A stretch of 64,000 nucleotides of DNA, taken from contig JAMKCF010000011.1 of the NCBI GenBank assembly GCA_023634235.1, positions 2,622,001 through 2,686,000 on the forward strand, read 5' to 3'. A program made the position numbers and the translations under genes. Positions 35,551 through 47,460 of this stretch are shown piece by piece (within the stretch, counting starts at the first letter, position 1; every line of letters begins with the position of its first letter). Below the pieces are notes generated by a model. It ran no database searches. It worked only from the letters and a program-made list of their open reading frames with translations, and was not told where the DNA came from. The stretch comes from Pisaster brevispinus (taxonomy: Eukaryota > Echinodermata > Asteroidea > Forcipulatida > Asteriidae).

Positions 35551-36596
35551 ATGTGGGATTTTTTAGTCTCTTGGACAGCGAGCAGACCAGTGCAACTGAA
35601 TAATCAGATAGTAAAGGCTGTAAATTGACCTTCAGTGAAATATTGGGCCTATATAAATACATAGGGGACCTTTTGAAGGAAAAAAATGTACAGTATACAA
35701 AAAATCACATTATGAATGTACCCTAATTACACTTTCATAAGAATCTTCATCCAAGGTACTTGTGGTACTTGGCACAGTTTTTCCCCCTCCCCATTTCCCC
35801 CCTCCCCAATGAATCAAGCTTGCCCTAAAATATGGGTGTGGGAAATATAAAAAAATGGGTCAAGTTGATCTACATGTGTACCCTGAGACAAAATTCCAAA
35901 AGAAACATGCTAAGTCTCCTCTCTCATGCAATGTAAATTAGCGTAGGGAACAGCTTCACGTGTCCTGGTAGACTCACCAGGCAAGTTGTCGAGAAAAGCT
36001 TATAGTCAGGCTGTAGTAGTTTACTTACTAAAATGCATGATTGCAATATTAGGCGTGTCTTTCTATGAAATTGTTGCACATCAGTTAACAGTGTGTTCAC
36101 TTTGCAACTTGTTCAGACAATAACTAACACTTTTTAGTTTTATTTCATGTGCAATACCAGAATTTAATTTAATAATATGCGTTATCAGCGTATAAGTACA
36201 GTGCTACTGTAATTCTCCAGATGAAGTGTGGTGGTCCCATTCCAACAACATAAAATATTCATCTCTGTATGGAACAGCATGTAATATAACATGGCTGTAA
36301 ATTCCATGAAATAATTAAGTACCGTACGGAATTCTAATGTATCTGTGTCTAGACGAGTAAACAGGGGAAGGGGGGGGGGGAGGCTCGCTACACGTCTACA
36401 AACTGCACAATTTTCAGCGTATAACATTGTTAGTCTTCAATATCTATCGTATCGACCAGAGTGACACAGGAGTGGGTTCCCACGTTTCATTAGCTCATTC
36501 TCAGCCTGCCAGCCCTCATGCCCTTTTAATATTCTACATGTCTGCGTCCTGCATGAGGCGGCTGTTGCTGGCCTCCAAAAAAACTGCGCCACCAGT

Positions 36597-36620
36597 CCCC
36601 CCCCCCCCCCCCCCCCCCCC
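36597..36620 (+). repeat. 24-bp poly-C run
   Basis: An uninterrupted C run (G on the minus strand). Such runs are often length-variable and error-prone in assembly. Confidence 0.85.
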
Positions 36621-37436
36621 TGTATATCAGCCTTAACCCCCGCCCGGGCTATGTGCCAGCCCGTGCTTGTCATAGTATTGACATAGTGCACTGGGTCTAG
36701 GTTCCAGGTATTGATTATCTGTTTTGCTCTAGGCTGCCACAGTATTTTTTTTCCCTCTCTTTCTCTCCACTCTCATCCATCTCCTTCATATACCATCAGG
36801 GTAAAGGGTGTTCCTTACCCCCTTCATTGCCAATCAACGCTAAAACCATCATACGCTAGCATTAGCATTCAAACAGGCAAGTTTCAGCCTGACCCAGTTT
36901 TATTCATCGTCAAATTAAACTTCTAGGTTTCTCTCTTTTTTTAATGATTGCCTACAAGCAATCAGTTCTCCTCATCTTGTCCTTTTCCAGCCAACCATTT
37001 TATTGGTTTCCTATAAAGTTCATGTAAAAATATAATATGCGATGTGTGTACTTCCGGATCATTTGAGTGCATATGAAGTGTCATTTTTTTCATAGACAAT
37101 TTTACAACTTGGAATTGTGCACCTGTGACAGTATGCTTCAGCCATGACTTCTTCTTTTTTTTCCCCCTCCCATTCAAAAATAGTGCCTCCAAACTGAGGC
37201 TGCAAGGGAAAATAGGCAGATACCTTATTCAATGCAGGAACACTCACTACAGATGATTATTGATTAGACATAGGGGACATGACGAAGATGTTGACAGCAT
37301 CGTGGTGGCTTGTCACCCACATTAGTCCGGGCATTGTCGCTGAAAACTCTCACTTAAATGCGGGTTTTGTATAAAATCATCATATTGTACCATAAATTGT
37401 TACCAGTATTATAGCAGTCTTAAGAACAGTTAGGTT

Positions 37437-37556
37437 GGTTGGAATTGACGGCTATGGCTGTTGCTAAGGGTGTTGCTATGGGCGTCCTATGCTTCAATGC
37501 ATGTAAACGTGCCGACCAAGCCGCAGCCGGCAATTCTGACAAGGCCGATTCGGATA
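37437..37556 (+). mobile_element. Small palindromic repeat, family 5 copy B
   Basis: GGAATTGACGGCTATGGCTG, TTGCTATGGGCG and AGCCGCAGCCGGCAATTC parallel the element at 16351-16486. GGAATTG near one end is complementary to CAATTC near the other, consistent with inverted termini. Confidence 0.45.
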
Positions 37557-38310
37557 GCACTCCCGGCAAGCAACGTGTCCATCCCATGATACTGTGCATG
37601 TTACGCTTCCATGGCCAGGGAAGAATGGTTTGGGAATGATTGGCATGTTCTGAGGGACGTCTGATAGATGTGTACATTCATTATAATACTCATAGATAAA
37701 CAATCATGAATACACTTACGTGCACATAAGAATCCATTTATTGCAATGTTCAAATGTCGTGCTGTCATTATAGCCTTCATATAGTTCATAATGAACTTAT
37801 TTATTGGCTTGGCGTAGCATGTTTATTGTTTTAAACAACAAATTGGTTTTCTGTTGTACGTATACCGGCGGATCGGAATCTTTTGTGCGTGTTCCAACAA
37901 TGAGCGACAGCTTGGGAAAAAATAACAATAACCCCAAATTAGTCTTCCATCCATAACATCAGCTAGAGAGGTATCCTTGTGTCATTTGGACACACTGTTT
38001 ATAATAAACACTCAAGATATTTTATCATTAATTTTGCTATAAACAAAAATAATAGTAATAATTTATTAGTGAGCAATTAAGATGCTCTCTTTTTGCATTT
38101 CCCTGGAAGTTATATTTTCAACATTTTGGGGGAGATCCCTGCTTTCATCACTTTATCTGAACTTCTTTATAAAAATGCTAATGTGATGTGGAGTGTCTCT
38201 GTATATTACAATGTTTGTTTGTTCACAAGGGAGCCTTTGCACAAAAAAAAAAAAACAACCCTCAACCCCCCACAAACAGTAACAGGCCCCCCCCAAAAAA
38301 AAAAAAAAAA

Positions 38311-38340
38311 CCCCAAACAAACAAACAAACAAACAAAACA
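38311..38340 (+). repeat. (AAAC)n microsatellite within a C/A-rich tract
   Basis: About six AAAC units; the surrounding 38240-38345 is a low-complexity mixture of poly-A and poly-C. Open frames here (38093-38415) are low-complexity artefacts. Confidence 0.8.
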
Positions 38341-38491
38341 CAACAACCAAAATGTTTCAAGAGAAATTTTACAAGAACAATATTGGTTTTAAAACAAGAA
38401 TTGCACACACATTGAAACCAAGGGGATAGTTTTCTCAAGCGTGATATTTTTTTCTTCTGTGTGAAATAAGGCAAGTTGGTCAAAGGCCTTA

Positions 38492-38499
38492 TTGACGTC
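38492..38499. promoter_or_regulatory. Perfect CRE palindrome TGACGTCA
   Basis: The 8-bp consensus cAMP-response element occurs in ATTGACGTCATTC, within a short patch that also holds the GC-rich palindrome-like CCCCTGGGGAGTCCCCGGGG (38518-38537). No promoter or exon could be attached. Confidence 0.3.
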
Positions 38500-40746
38500 A
38501 TTCATGGTTTTCCCATTCCCCTGGGGAGTCCCCGGGGTGGAGGGCAGATGATTTCCCTTGGAATAGGAGAGACTAATACCGAGGATAAAAAGCAACAGAT
38601 TCACTGCTTGTTCTCTCCCGATATTTGCTAGGAATGATGACTTTTGTTGAACTGTAAAATTACAGGGTTTTATTTGGTGCATTCTAAATAACCTATCCCA
38701 TTCATTGCTGACTGCTTTTTGAGATGAAATGGAAGGGGGAAGAAAAAACAAACAAACCTGAATTTCTTGTGAGGGAAGTTGTCATCATGTACACCGTATT
38801 ACGGAATCTTTAATTTGAGAAAGGAAAATGAGCTACTGATGCAATTTCAAACAGCTGGCCAGCGGAAAGTATTGTTTATCGAAAAAACAGCGCACAAATT
38901 TCTAGGGAACAAGTCACGACAATGTATGTATTACACAAATATTGGATGAAGATGAGTGCATTGTCGCAGAATACAATCGCGAGATGAAATTTGGACTATT
39001 CCATTTTACAATGGGGAAGTCGAGTGAAATGGAAAAGCCAGATTTCAAAGATCTGTTTTGCAACAATGCACTAACGAAGTGCATTCAATACTTGTTTTAT
39101 ACTCACACATACATCCTTGTCATTTGAAATGTTTTCATAGTTAACACAAAATAGACATGGAAACCTGTCCACTCCACACTATGAAAACTAAAAAAGTTGA
39201 ATTTAACCCCAATCCATTGCACCTACAAATTTAACATCGATGAGTGTCCATCAACACCGACATCAAGATAATTGGCCATATTTTTGACCGCATGAGGGCG
39301 CTGTCATCAGGGAATGCCTTGCATCACAATAGCAGTTTTAGCTTATTATAATTGCCTGTTTGTAGTTTTCTTGCACCAATGACGAAATACATAAAAAATA
39401 GAATACAAAAAGTGAAAAAAACGTGTTTGTTCTTTTTTTTCATCATGTGAAATTTATCCACATACGCCCTCACGTGTTCAAAAATACGGCGAATTCAGGA
39501 AAAGCTTTCCACCGTGACCATCTGTATACTATGTTTAAGAAGTCATTTGTGAAACAGTGAACATATTTTCAATCTTACTAGTGTTATGCAAATGTTGTAG
39601 GGGTGTGGCAAGCTGATTTACATATTACAAATTCAAGAACAAGTTGTACAACGTAGGGGTCAAGGTTTAGAAATTAAGGCATTAGGATTTGCTTTAATTT
39701 GTAAAAAAGGCGCTACAAAATAAATTGCTTGCGTACTTTTCCATGTAAACAATAACAAACGATTGAAGTAGGGCAGTCAGATAGACTATGCAGGGCCCAG
39801 CGCGGAATTTCAAACTATTTGGGCGACAAAATTATTTGGCTGGAAAGTTGAAAACTCATATTGCTTTCAGATGTTTGTTTTTCTGAGGGGAGGGGTTGAT
39901 GGTGTAAATGCGATGCTATAATCTACATTTTGTTCTCAAGTTTTGTCACAATTTAGATCAACAAAGTGATTTTTCATATTTCTCGACAGCGCCTTTAAAG
40001 TTGTCACGACTGAGTATCACTCACGCCAAACGCAACCTCGGTAAATGCTGCTCGAGTGTTTGGCTGGACGGTAAAACCATCACTTATCGCATTTTAACCC
40101 ATAAACCTAATCCACCTCAGCGCGGTTCAGTAACAACCGGGCCTGGAAATTTGAAACACAATGCTGGAAACCTGGCATTATACTGTGCTTGGATTTCACC
40201 TGTCAAGTACGCTGCATTCTAAGCATGAATTTCTGACCATTTCTCTTCCCTTTCATATTGCATTGATTAAAAATGCCCACTGAAAGGGGTCGAACTGATG
40301 AGATGCGAGTTTCAAGTTCTGTAAATTTATTGTGAGATTACACCTTTTTTTTGAGTGGGTATGCAGAAACATGTGAAGTAACGCACCTGGGTTAGTAGTT
40401 CATAATGAAAAGGGTGTTAAGGTGTTCTGGGAGGGTCAGCAGGGTCATGCGTTTTCTTCTGCAAATTTCCTGGACAAGTCGCTATGGTTCTGTCGATCAT
40501 CAAAAGAAAATGAATTTAACAAAAAAAAACCAAAAATTATTTGAAAAACTATTTATATAACTTGAGAACAATTTACGTCTGAAATGCTGTCATCTCAGGT
40601 GTATGTACCGAACGTGCGCTTGCATAAAAACTTAAAACATGTAATTGTTGAGTGATGTTTTTTCAGCAAGCTGAGAACGTTTTTTCAGTGTTGCACACGT
40701 TAGTCTTGATTATAGAGAGAGAGAGACCTTGGTAAAAAGAGAGTAA

Positions 40747-40955
40747 AGGTAGGGTCATTGCTTGGTTTTTTGTCCACGTAATGCTGATTTATAGGCAAAA
40801 TTCTCAAGAGAGATACGATTTTAAAAGTCACCTGTGAAAGTTTCAGCTGAGTTCAGTGTTTACTTGCTGAGAAAAAGGAGCAAAAAACTCATTAAGAACA
40901 TTGAATCCATCCAAGTTTTGCGAGGTGACAGCGGGTACCAACTGGCCAAAGCATT
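40747..40955 (+). mobile_element. Dispersed repeat family 7, copy A
   Basis: Shares with 61966-62190 (inverted) the ordered blocks AGGTAGGGTCATTG, AAAAGTCACCTGTGAAAG, TTTCAGCTGAGTTCAGTG, TTACTTGCTGAGAAAAA, GAGGTGACAGCGGGTACCAA and GCATTCAC. Open frames in both copies translate similarly over the shared block (VSAEFSVYLLRKR and VSAEHSDYLLKKT), which reflects DNA homology; no protein domain is recognised. Confidence 0.6.
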
Positions 40956-43900
40956 CACAACTGGACAGCGCGCCTTGGCCAAGTTCACGCAAGAACTATT
41001 GTTAGCCCAAACTCTATCATCGGACAACTGGGCGTGGTCGCATGGATGGTTTTAAAAGCACAGTACAGAGAGGACCAGTTGCAAAAACTTGGTCCAACTT
41101 TTCCACACAGACATGTTTTTAACCAACTTGAACAACAACGTTAAATAATTGATTTATTTTAATAAAGAGCTTGCGCTAAATTTGTTGGGTACTTTTCCAT
41201 CCGCAATTGTCTGCGGCAAACACCACCATTATTGTGTGAAATATGCTGGAATACTGAGTAAATAGCACGTGGGTTGCTTTTATCATGTTTATCTATAAAA
41301 GAAATTTCTAAGCCGTTCACACTACAACTTCAGTGCGCATGTGCTGCGTCACAAAGCAACCACTAGTTAACCTTTGGTCCTTGCTCAAACTCTCTCCCTG
41401 TTTGCAGCACTGTAGATATGAATGGAGGAACTGATACAACTTTAATGAGAAAAATGGCGCGGAATTATTAAGAAAATCGCTTTAAAAAAGGGGGGAAATT
41501 CAGCGAAGTGATAGTGTGTATTAATAAATAACTGTTTTTTATGAAGGTTTCTTTGCATATTGACATCATTATTTATCTTCTATGGACAGTCATTGACTTG
41601 CACTGCATTGAAATTGTTTATTTGCGTGCCAATGTTCCTGTCTGTGGTTATGGCCATGGAAAATGGAAAGCTTTATCACTTTATGCACTTGCTGTAAACT
41701 AAACAATGGCATACACACTGTCTCAAAATGTATTGTCTCATTTATTATGTTCTGTTTGAAAAACAATGGTATGGTTACCACGGCAATATAACAAATAGAG
41801 GAATATTATACTAGTAGTAAAACAAAGCAGCGAGAAAAAAAACAATCCAGCCAACATTTTGATGTCTGCGTTAAGCCATAAACATGGTCTTAATCCTGAC
41901 GACAGAAACAAATTAGCCGGTTAACGACAAGAGTGACCGAGGAACGCGGTGCAATAACGCTAATTGGTACCAGTCACCATTAGCATAATCATCCCCACAG
42001 TAATGTGTTCCGAGAAGCATCAGGTGGTAGTCGGGGCCTTGTCAGTTATTAATGCCTCCTCCTCTCTGCTCAGACATAACGACAATGTCAGCAGTTTATT
42101 GCTGTTGGGATGAGACCTACTCTTGTGTCTTCATCTGTGACGTTACTTGGACATCATCGATTAAAAAAAAAAAATTGTTGTTGATACGTCCCATGGGAGT
42201 CTCTACGTGTGTTTGGTGGTAATAGTCAACAAGTGCATTGTAGTTAAAGCCAATGCCAATGTTGGCCATTTTTTCATTTTGTGGTTTCTTAACAAGTTCA
42301 CTGTACTTTTTTTTTTTTTAGTGTGTGTAGTTTGGCCCTTTGCAGAACTAATGGCTTAAATTGCCATGATAAAGAGAACAATTTCAGGTTTAATGTTTAC
42401 ACGATTCTTTTTCAAATGGGATGACACAACATGTACATATGCATTATGTAGTTCACAAGTCATAGATGAGATTGTACGAGATTGTACAAGTTTATGTGCA
42501 ATAAAAAATTTTAACTTTCAATTTGATTTCCCTGTTCACTGGTGAGTGTGTACATAGTGTTCAGTTTTATTCAGTGAAACAACTGCTGTACTGCTGTGCG
42601 GAGTGTCTGGCCAATGATGTCACTACTGTGTACTAGGTTCAATTCCTGTCCTGGCTCTAGTGAAACTTGTGTCCTTAATTGCTTTGTCTTCAGTTGGTCC
42701 CATTTTCAGAATGTTCTCCACAGTATTTACAGTAGTTGGGAAAACCTAGAATATTCATGTGTAGTGGAAGTACGTATGTGTTCCTGGTATAATTGGCTGC
42801 ACTGCAAATTGTGCCACAGCACTTTGTAATTCATTATCATGGTGCTACATGTATGTAAAGGAATAGGTCTTGTACTTCAAAACGTAGCTCCACGTACCTT
42901 GCAGGAAATATACTGAGCATTTTGAGATGCCCATCGGGTGTGTAACAATTGCGTATTATTATTTATTATTAGTATGTCTGTACTTAAGGCATACTTGGTT
43001 TTATCTGTAGGTAAATTATGATAAGTGTGAACATGAACACAATCCTTCAAGCTCTCATGCTAAAAGAACATTTTTAAGATTTTATTTGTACAATACATAA
43101 ATTTGTTAAAAAAACTTTAAAAACACCGTTATATCTCAGGTGCTTTTATTGTATGCATAAAATCCTGTACATTGCATGTACAAGTCAATTTGGTTTAAAG
43201 ATCCCAACGGTTGTATGTCGTTTGTAATCAATCTGTATACCGAGTCCAATTCTGATAGATCCAGCCTGTTGGATCCCAAACCCAAATCAGGTCATCAGTG
43301 GTACATTTCTAGTGACGTCTTAAGTGCTGTTTTGCCGCAAAGGTTTGGGACTGGGGTTATCATTAGCGATTGGTGATACAGAGTCGTCATTTGGAGGGAG
43401 CTGTCACTTTTTGTTTCTGGTTGATTATGTTGATGTTTGTAATGGAGCCCGAGATAAATGCATGAATTATGCCGGGGAAAGTTTGATGTCTGTTTAGCTT
43501 TTTAACATATCCCCTGCAGCTTTAGATAGAGAGTTTGTTTCTTAACCGGCCAAGGTTTTGGTAAAAGACTGCGGTATGGAATTGCGTACACCACAATTCC
43601 ATTCAAATATTAAAGTATTTTTTAGATGTTTGGCTAACGGCCGGAAACCTAATTCTTATTTGTTTATGAAAGCATTCATTATTATAGAATAATATCAATA
43701 CGAGACATTTATATTGCGCATAATGCAGGAGCCTCTATGCGCAACACATAAACATAAAACAATGACAAGAAATATACAAGGCTATTGTTACAAAAATAAA
43801 GATTCTAACAAATGAGTCTTTATAAGTCCCTTGAAAATCTGAAGAGAGTCTGCCTGGCGAAGAGGTAAGTTGTTTCATAACAAAGGTGCAATGAACTGGA

Positions 43901-46410
43901 AGGCTCTTTAATGCCTTTTGTTTTAGGAACCATGAGAGATGCATAGTTATCGTTTGTATACAATAAGTGCCAGTCCATTCATATACAGGGACCAATCACA
44001 TTGTTACATATCTTTACTAAGCAAGCCGTCTGCTGTGAATATAATGGCTGAATATGCCATGGAATTTAAAAAAAAAAATTATCAGGCAAAATACCCCTGC
44101 TTGACTTGTCTCCGGCTCATACATAAACACCGTTTTTGCATAAGCACATGTAGCGCTTATTGCTACATTACAGTAAACATTTGTTAATTATTCCCTTGTA
44201 AATAAACACACCCCAAACAAACTATACTGTTGGAAAGAGTGCACATTTCTCTTTAATTAGGTACACATGTTGCCATATTCCCCATCTCATATCACAAATA
44301 AATTGGAGGGAAAGAAAGATGCTTATCGTTCAACAGCTGGTTTTTCTGTAATTCCTTTAGTTAGGCAGATATCAGTCAGTAGAGATCGAAAAGATGGATA
44401 TAATTTTGTAAATAATTATTAATAAAAATCATTTCACAGATCTTTTTTATTGAGGAAAGTAAGACTTTCTTGTACGATTTCAAACGAAATCAAGCACAAG
44501 CGAAAATGAATGAGAAAACAAGATATTTTCCCCCCTTATTGAGTGACATTGAGCTTTGGAAAGTTCACAAGAAAAAGTTTCCAGTTGTGCGCTGGCGTGT
44601 TTTAATTGTGTCACTACTGCCACGTTCACTAAATATAAGACCTTCAGAGTATCAGAACTAAAGCAACAGGTTTGTTAGGTTGTAGCTTCATGAAGGGTAG
44701 CTTGCAAGAAAAAAAATCATTAAACGTTAATTTGTGCTAGACACGCGTGCCCAAATCATATCTTCCACTTGGTGAATTTCCTATAAAGAGGCATTGAAAA
44801 TGAAGGACCTTCATCAGCTACCGGCTAATTTTCATGCTGGAGACGCTGCCAGTGTCGTGTTTATGCTGCAATTGTTTCGTCAATGGCGGCACGTTTAGCA
44901 AATTTTTGTTGAATGGCAACTAGATAGAAAGAGGCGGTACCGTGCCTGCACGAATTCAATGGTTAAGACTCGCTGACTCTTTTCACTCTTGCCACGGACA
45001 GCTTTATTAGCTCTTAAGGTCCACTTGTCAAATAAGTAAATTTGGGTGGTAATTGGAGAAATTTGGGCTGTCGGTGGAGGCTGAGATGCTTTTGTTGTGT
45101 TCATTATTGACAACTTGGTCTTATTTTGATTAGTTCTGCAGTGACTTTGAACACAGTTCTGTTTTTTTTCCTGTGTCAAGGATTCCCTATTTGTTTCTAG
45201 AACAGTTTTTCCCCCTCATTCCTTTCTATTTTAAAGAGACTGTATGTGAATGACAAGAAATTGAAAACTTCTAGTTCTCAAAACATGTACTGCATGTTTT
45301 GTATAAAATTCTCCAACGTTAATATTAAACCCGCAGTTGGTGTATGCCGGTTATGCTACAATGATTACAAATTGGCCCCGTTTTTATCGTCGCTGACTTT
45401 TTGGGCTTGCTGTGCACATATTTCACTGAGGTGTTTAAGTTTAGTTAAAGAAATAGGGTTTTAAGTTCACCAGAATCCTTCAGCGTAATAGCTGTTGACA
45501 TTTAACCTTTGGTCTCAGTTAGCTGCCTGGCCCAAGAGTACACCCTACATGTAGATGATTTGACTATGAAGGATGGTATCAGTGCTGCCAGCTCTCTCTG
45601 ATTCTGCAAAAAGTCCCCCAAAATTACCCAATTTTTCTATGTTCTGATAAACAATTTTGAAAATCTCCCTGAATTTGAAAACTATTTTCCTATTTTGAAT
45701 ATAATTCTAATATCTCCCTGATTATTGATTTTGATTGCAAGATGTTAATGTTGGCAGCTCCGCGGTTACCATAGAATTTGAGCAAACCAGGGCAGTGTTT
45801 TAAAGCACTATTTATCTGATATTGTTTTTAAAAAGTGCAAAAGTGGAATGCACACAGTCGGCCATTGTTGAATATTTATGCCAGAGAAGGACTGGAAAAA
45901 CACTGCCTGGTGCCATTGGTTTGTTTTAGCCTTCATCTCATTCTAAAGCTTGTATTGTTAAGTGGTTCCTGCACTAATGGGTTGGACTTGCATACAAACA
46001 GACTACCGCTCTCGTTAGAATGTTCATTCATTTTAATATATTATAAATATCCCGCACGCCCCCCCCCCACTCCAAAAGAATGGGACTCTTTGTGTACACA
46101 TGTAGGTGTATTGTTTTAATTGACGAGGTCCATAATGGGGTACTGTACACACGTATTATTTACCTGTTGCATTAGATGCATTGATCATACATCATTCATA
46201 TAGGCCTGGTACGTACGTATACATAACCATCGTAGAACAACAATGTGTTTTTTGTTCTTCTTCACATCACCAAAATAACCAGTGAAAGAATGAGTGATTG
46301 ATGTCATAATTAGGACAAATATTTATTTGAACATTCATTTTCTTACATTGGAGGGGGAGGGAAATAAGAGCAGAGTCAAACACACTCCAGCATCAGTTAT
46401 TTGGAACATT
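40956..46410. other. Non-coding stretch with candidate regulatory patches
   Basis: No exon recognised. About 41860-42140 and 43230-43480 have balanced composition and homeodomain-type words (GCTAATTGG, CCATTAGCATAATC, GTTATTAATGCC). GGTTACCACGGCAAT at 41774-41788 resembles an RFX X-box. About 42870-42975 (GAGATGCCCATCGGGTGTG then ATTATTATTTATTATT) looks like a LINE or SINE 3' tail. Confidence 0.35.
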
Positions 46411-46780
46411 TAAAGGACCTTTGTTTAGTTCTCCAAAAATTAACGACCGTAAAAACTTAACTTGGTAAAGAGCACTTGAGAGATGTTGATATTATAAAAC
46501 ATTGCTAGAAACGACCCCCATTGAAGTAATGTAGTTTTAGAGAAAGAGGGAAATTTTCACCCCAAAATTTGTATCTGAGAAAGGCTTCAGGCATGAAGCC
46601 TTTCAGGCATCTAAAAACACACAATTCTATGCAACAAGGGTGGTTTTTTCGTTCATTATTTTCTTGCAACCTTGCGATGACCAAATGAGCCAAAACTTTC
46701 ACAGGTTTGTTATGCTATAATGCATATGTTGGGATACACCAAGTGAGGATACTGGTTTTTGACAATTATCAAAAGTATAC
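46411..46780 (+). mobile_element. TIR family 1, copy C3 (subfamily B)
   Basis: AAAGGACCTTTG start, TTAACTTGGTAAAGAGCACT, GAAGTAATGTAGTTTTAGAG, a central perfect hairpin (GAAAGGCTTCA at 46579-46589, TGAAGCCTTTC at 46594-46604), CACAGGTTTGTTATGC, CACCAAGTGAGGATACTGG and AAAAGTATAC at the end. Non-coding. Confidence 0.75.
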
Positions 46781-47437
46781 TAATCAGTGAAAATTTTGAT
46801 CCATAACATGTACAGTGCATTACACCTTGTGTACTACATGTTGGTCACATGACGCACAAATGCTTTTAAAACTGCCATTTCTGTGATCACGTCCACATAA
46901 GAAAAGTACACGAGGTTGATTTTTATCATGAATATTTGACAGATTCAAAAACTATCAGGGGGGGGGCCTTTGTCTCCTAATGAATCCATATACCAGCTTA
47001 CTTTCATAATAAAGATTTTTGTTTCTTGAAGATTTTATTTTTGTAAAAGTGAAACAAAACTTCTCAAGATGTGTCAAATTGATGCACAACTACATTACGC
47101 ATATTAAATAAGTGAAATGCGGAAGATTACAACCACCAGGTAATATTGGAACAGTTACATTGCAACTCATGTATTTTGAGTTCAAAAGGAAGATTTGGGG
47201 GGGGGGTAAAATTAAACAAAACACGTGTGTCAGCCTGATGCACGACTACATTACGCACACAAGTAAGCGAATGGGGAAGATAATTACAACCGCCAGCTAA
47301 TATTGTAATAAATACACGCAACTCAAATACGCACTGGTGATCACCAAAAAGACTGCACTGGTCGATGACGTCATGTGAACGAGGTCTATGTGTGTAAAGC
47401 AGGTATCTCATAAGAACAGATTTCAGCTGGTTTCCTT

Positions 47438-47460
47438 TCTCTCTCTCTCTCTCTCTCTCT
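47438..47460 (+). repeat. (CT)n microsatellite
   Basis: About eleven CT units in a pyrimidine tract. Confidence 0.85.

Noticed and set aside
38389..38751. 120-codon minus-strand open frame
   Set aside because: No family match, and sequence looks like a regulatory patch with a CRE; no flanking splice or start signals supporting it.
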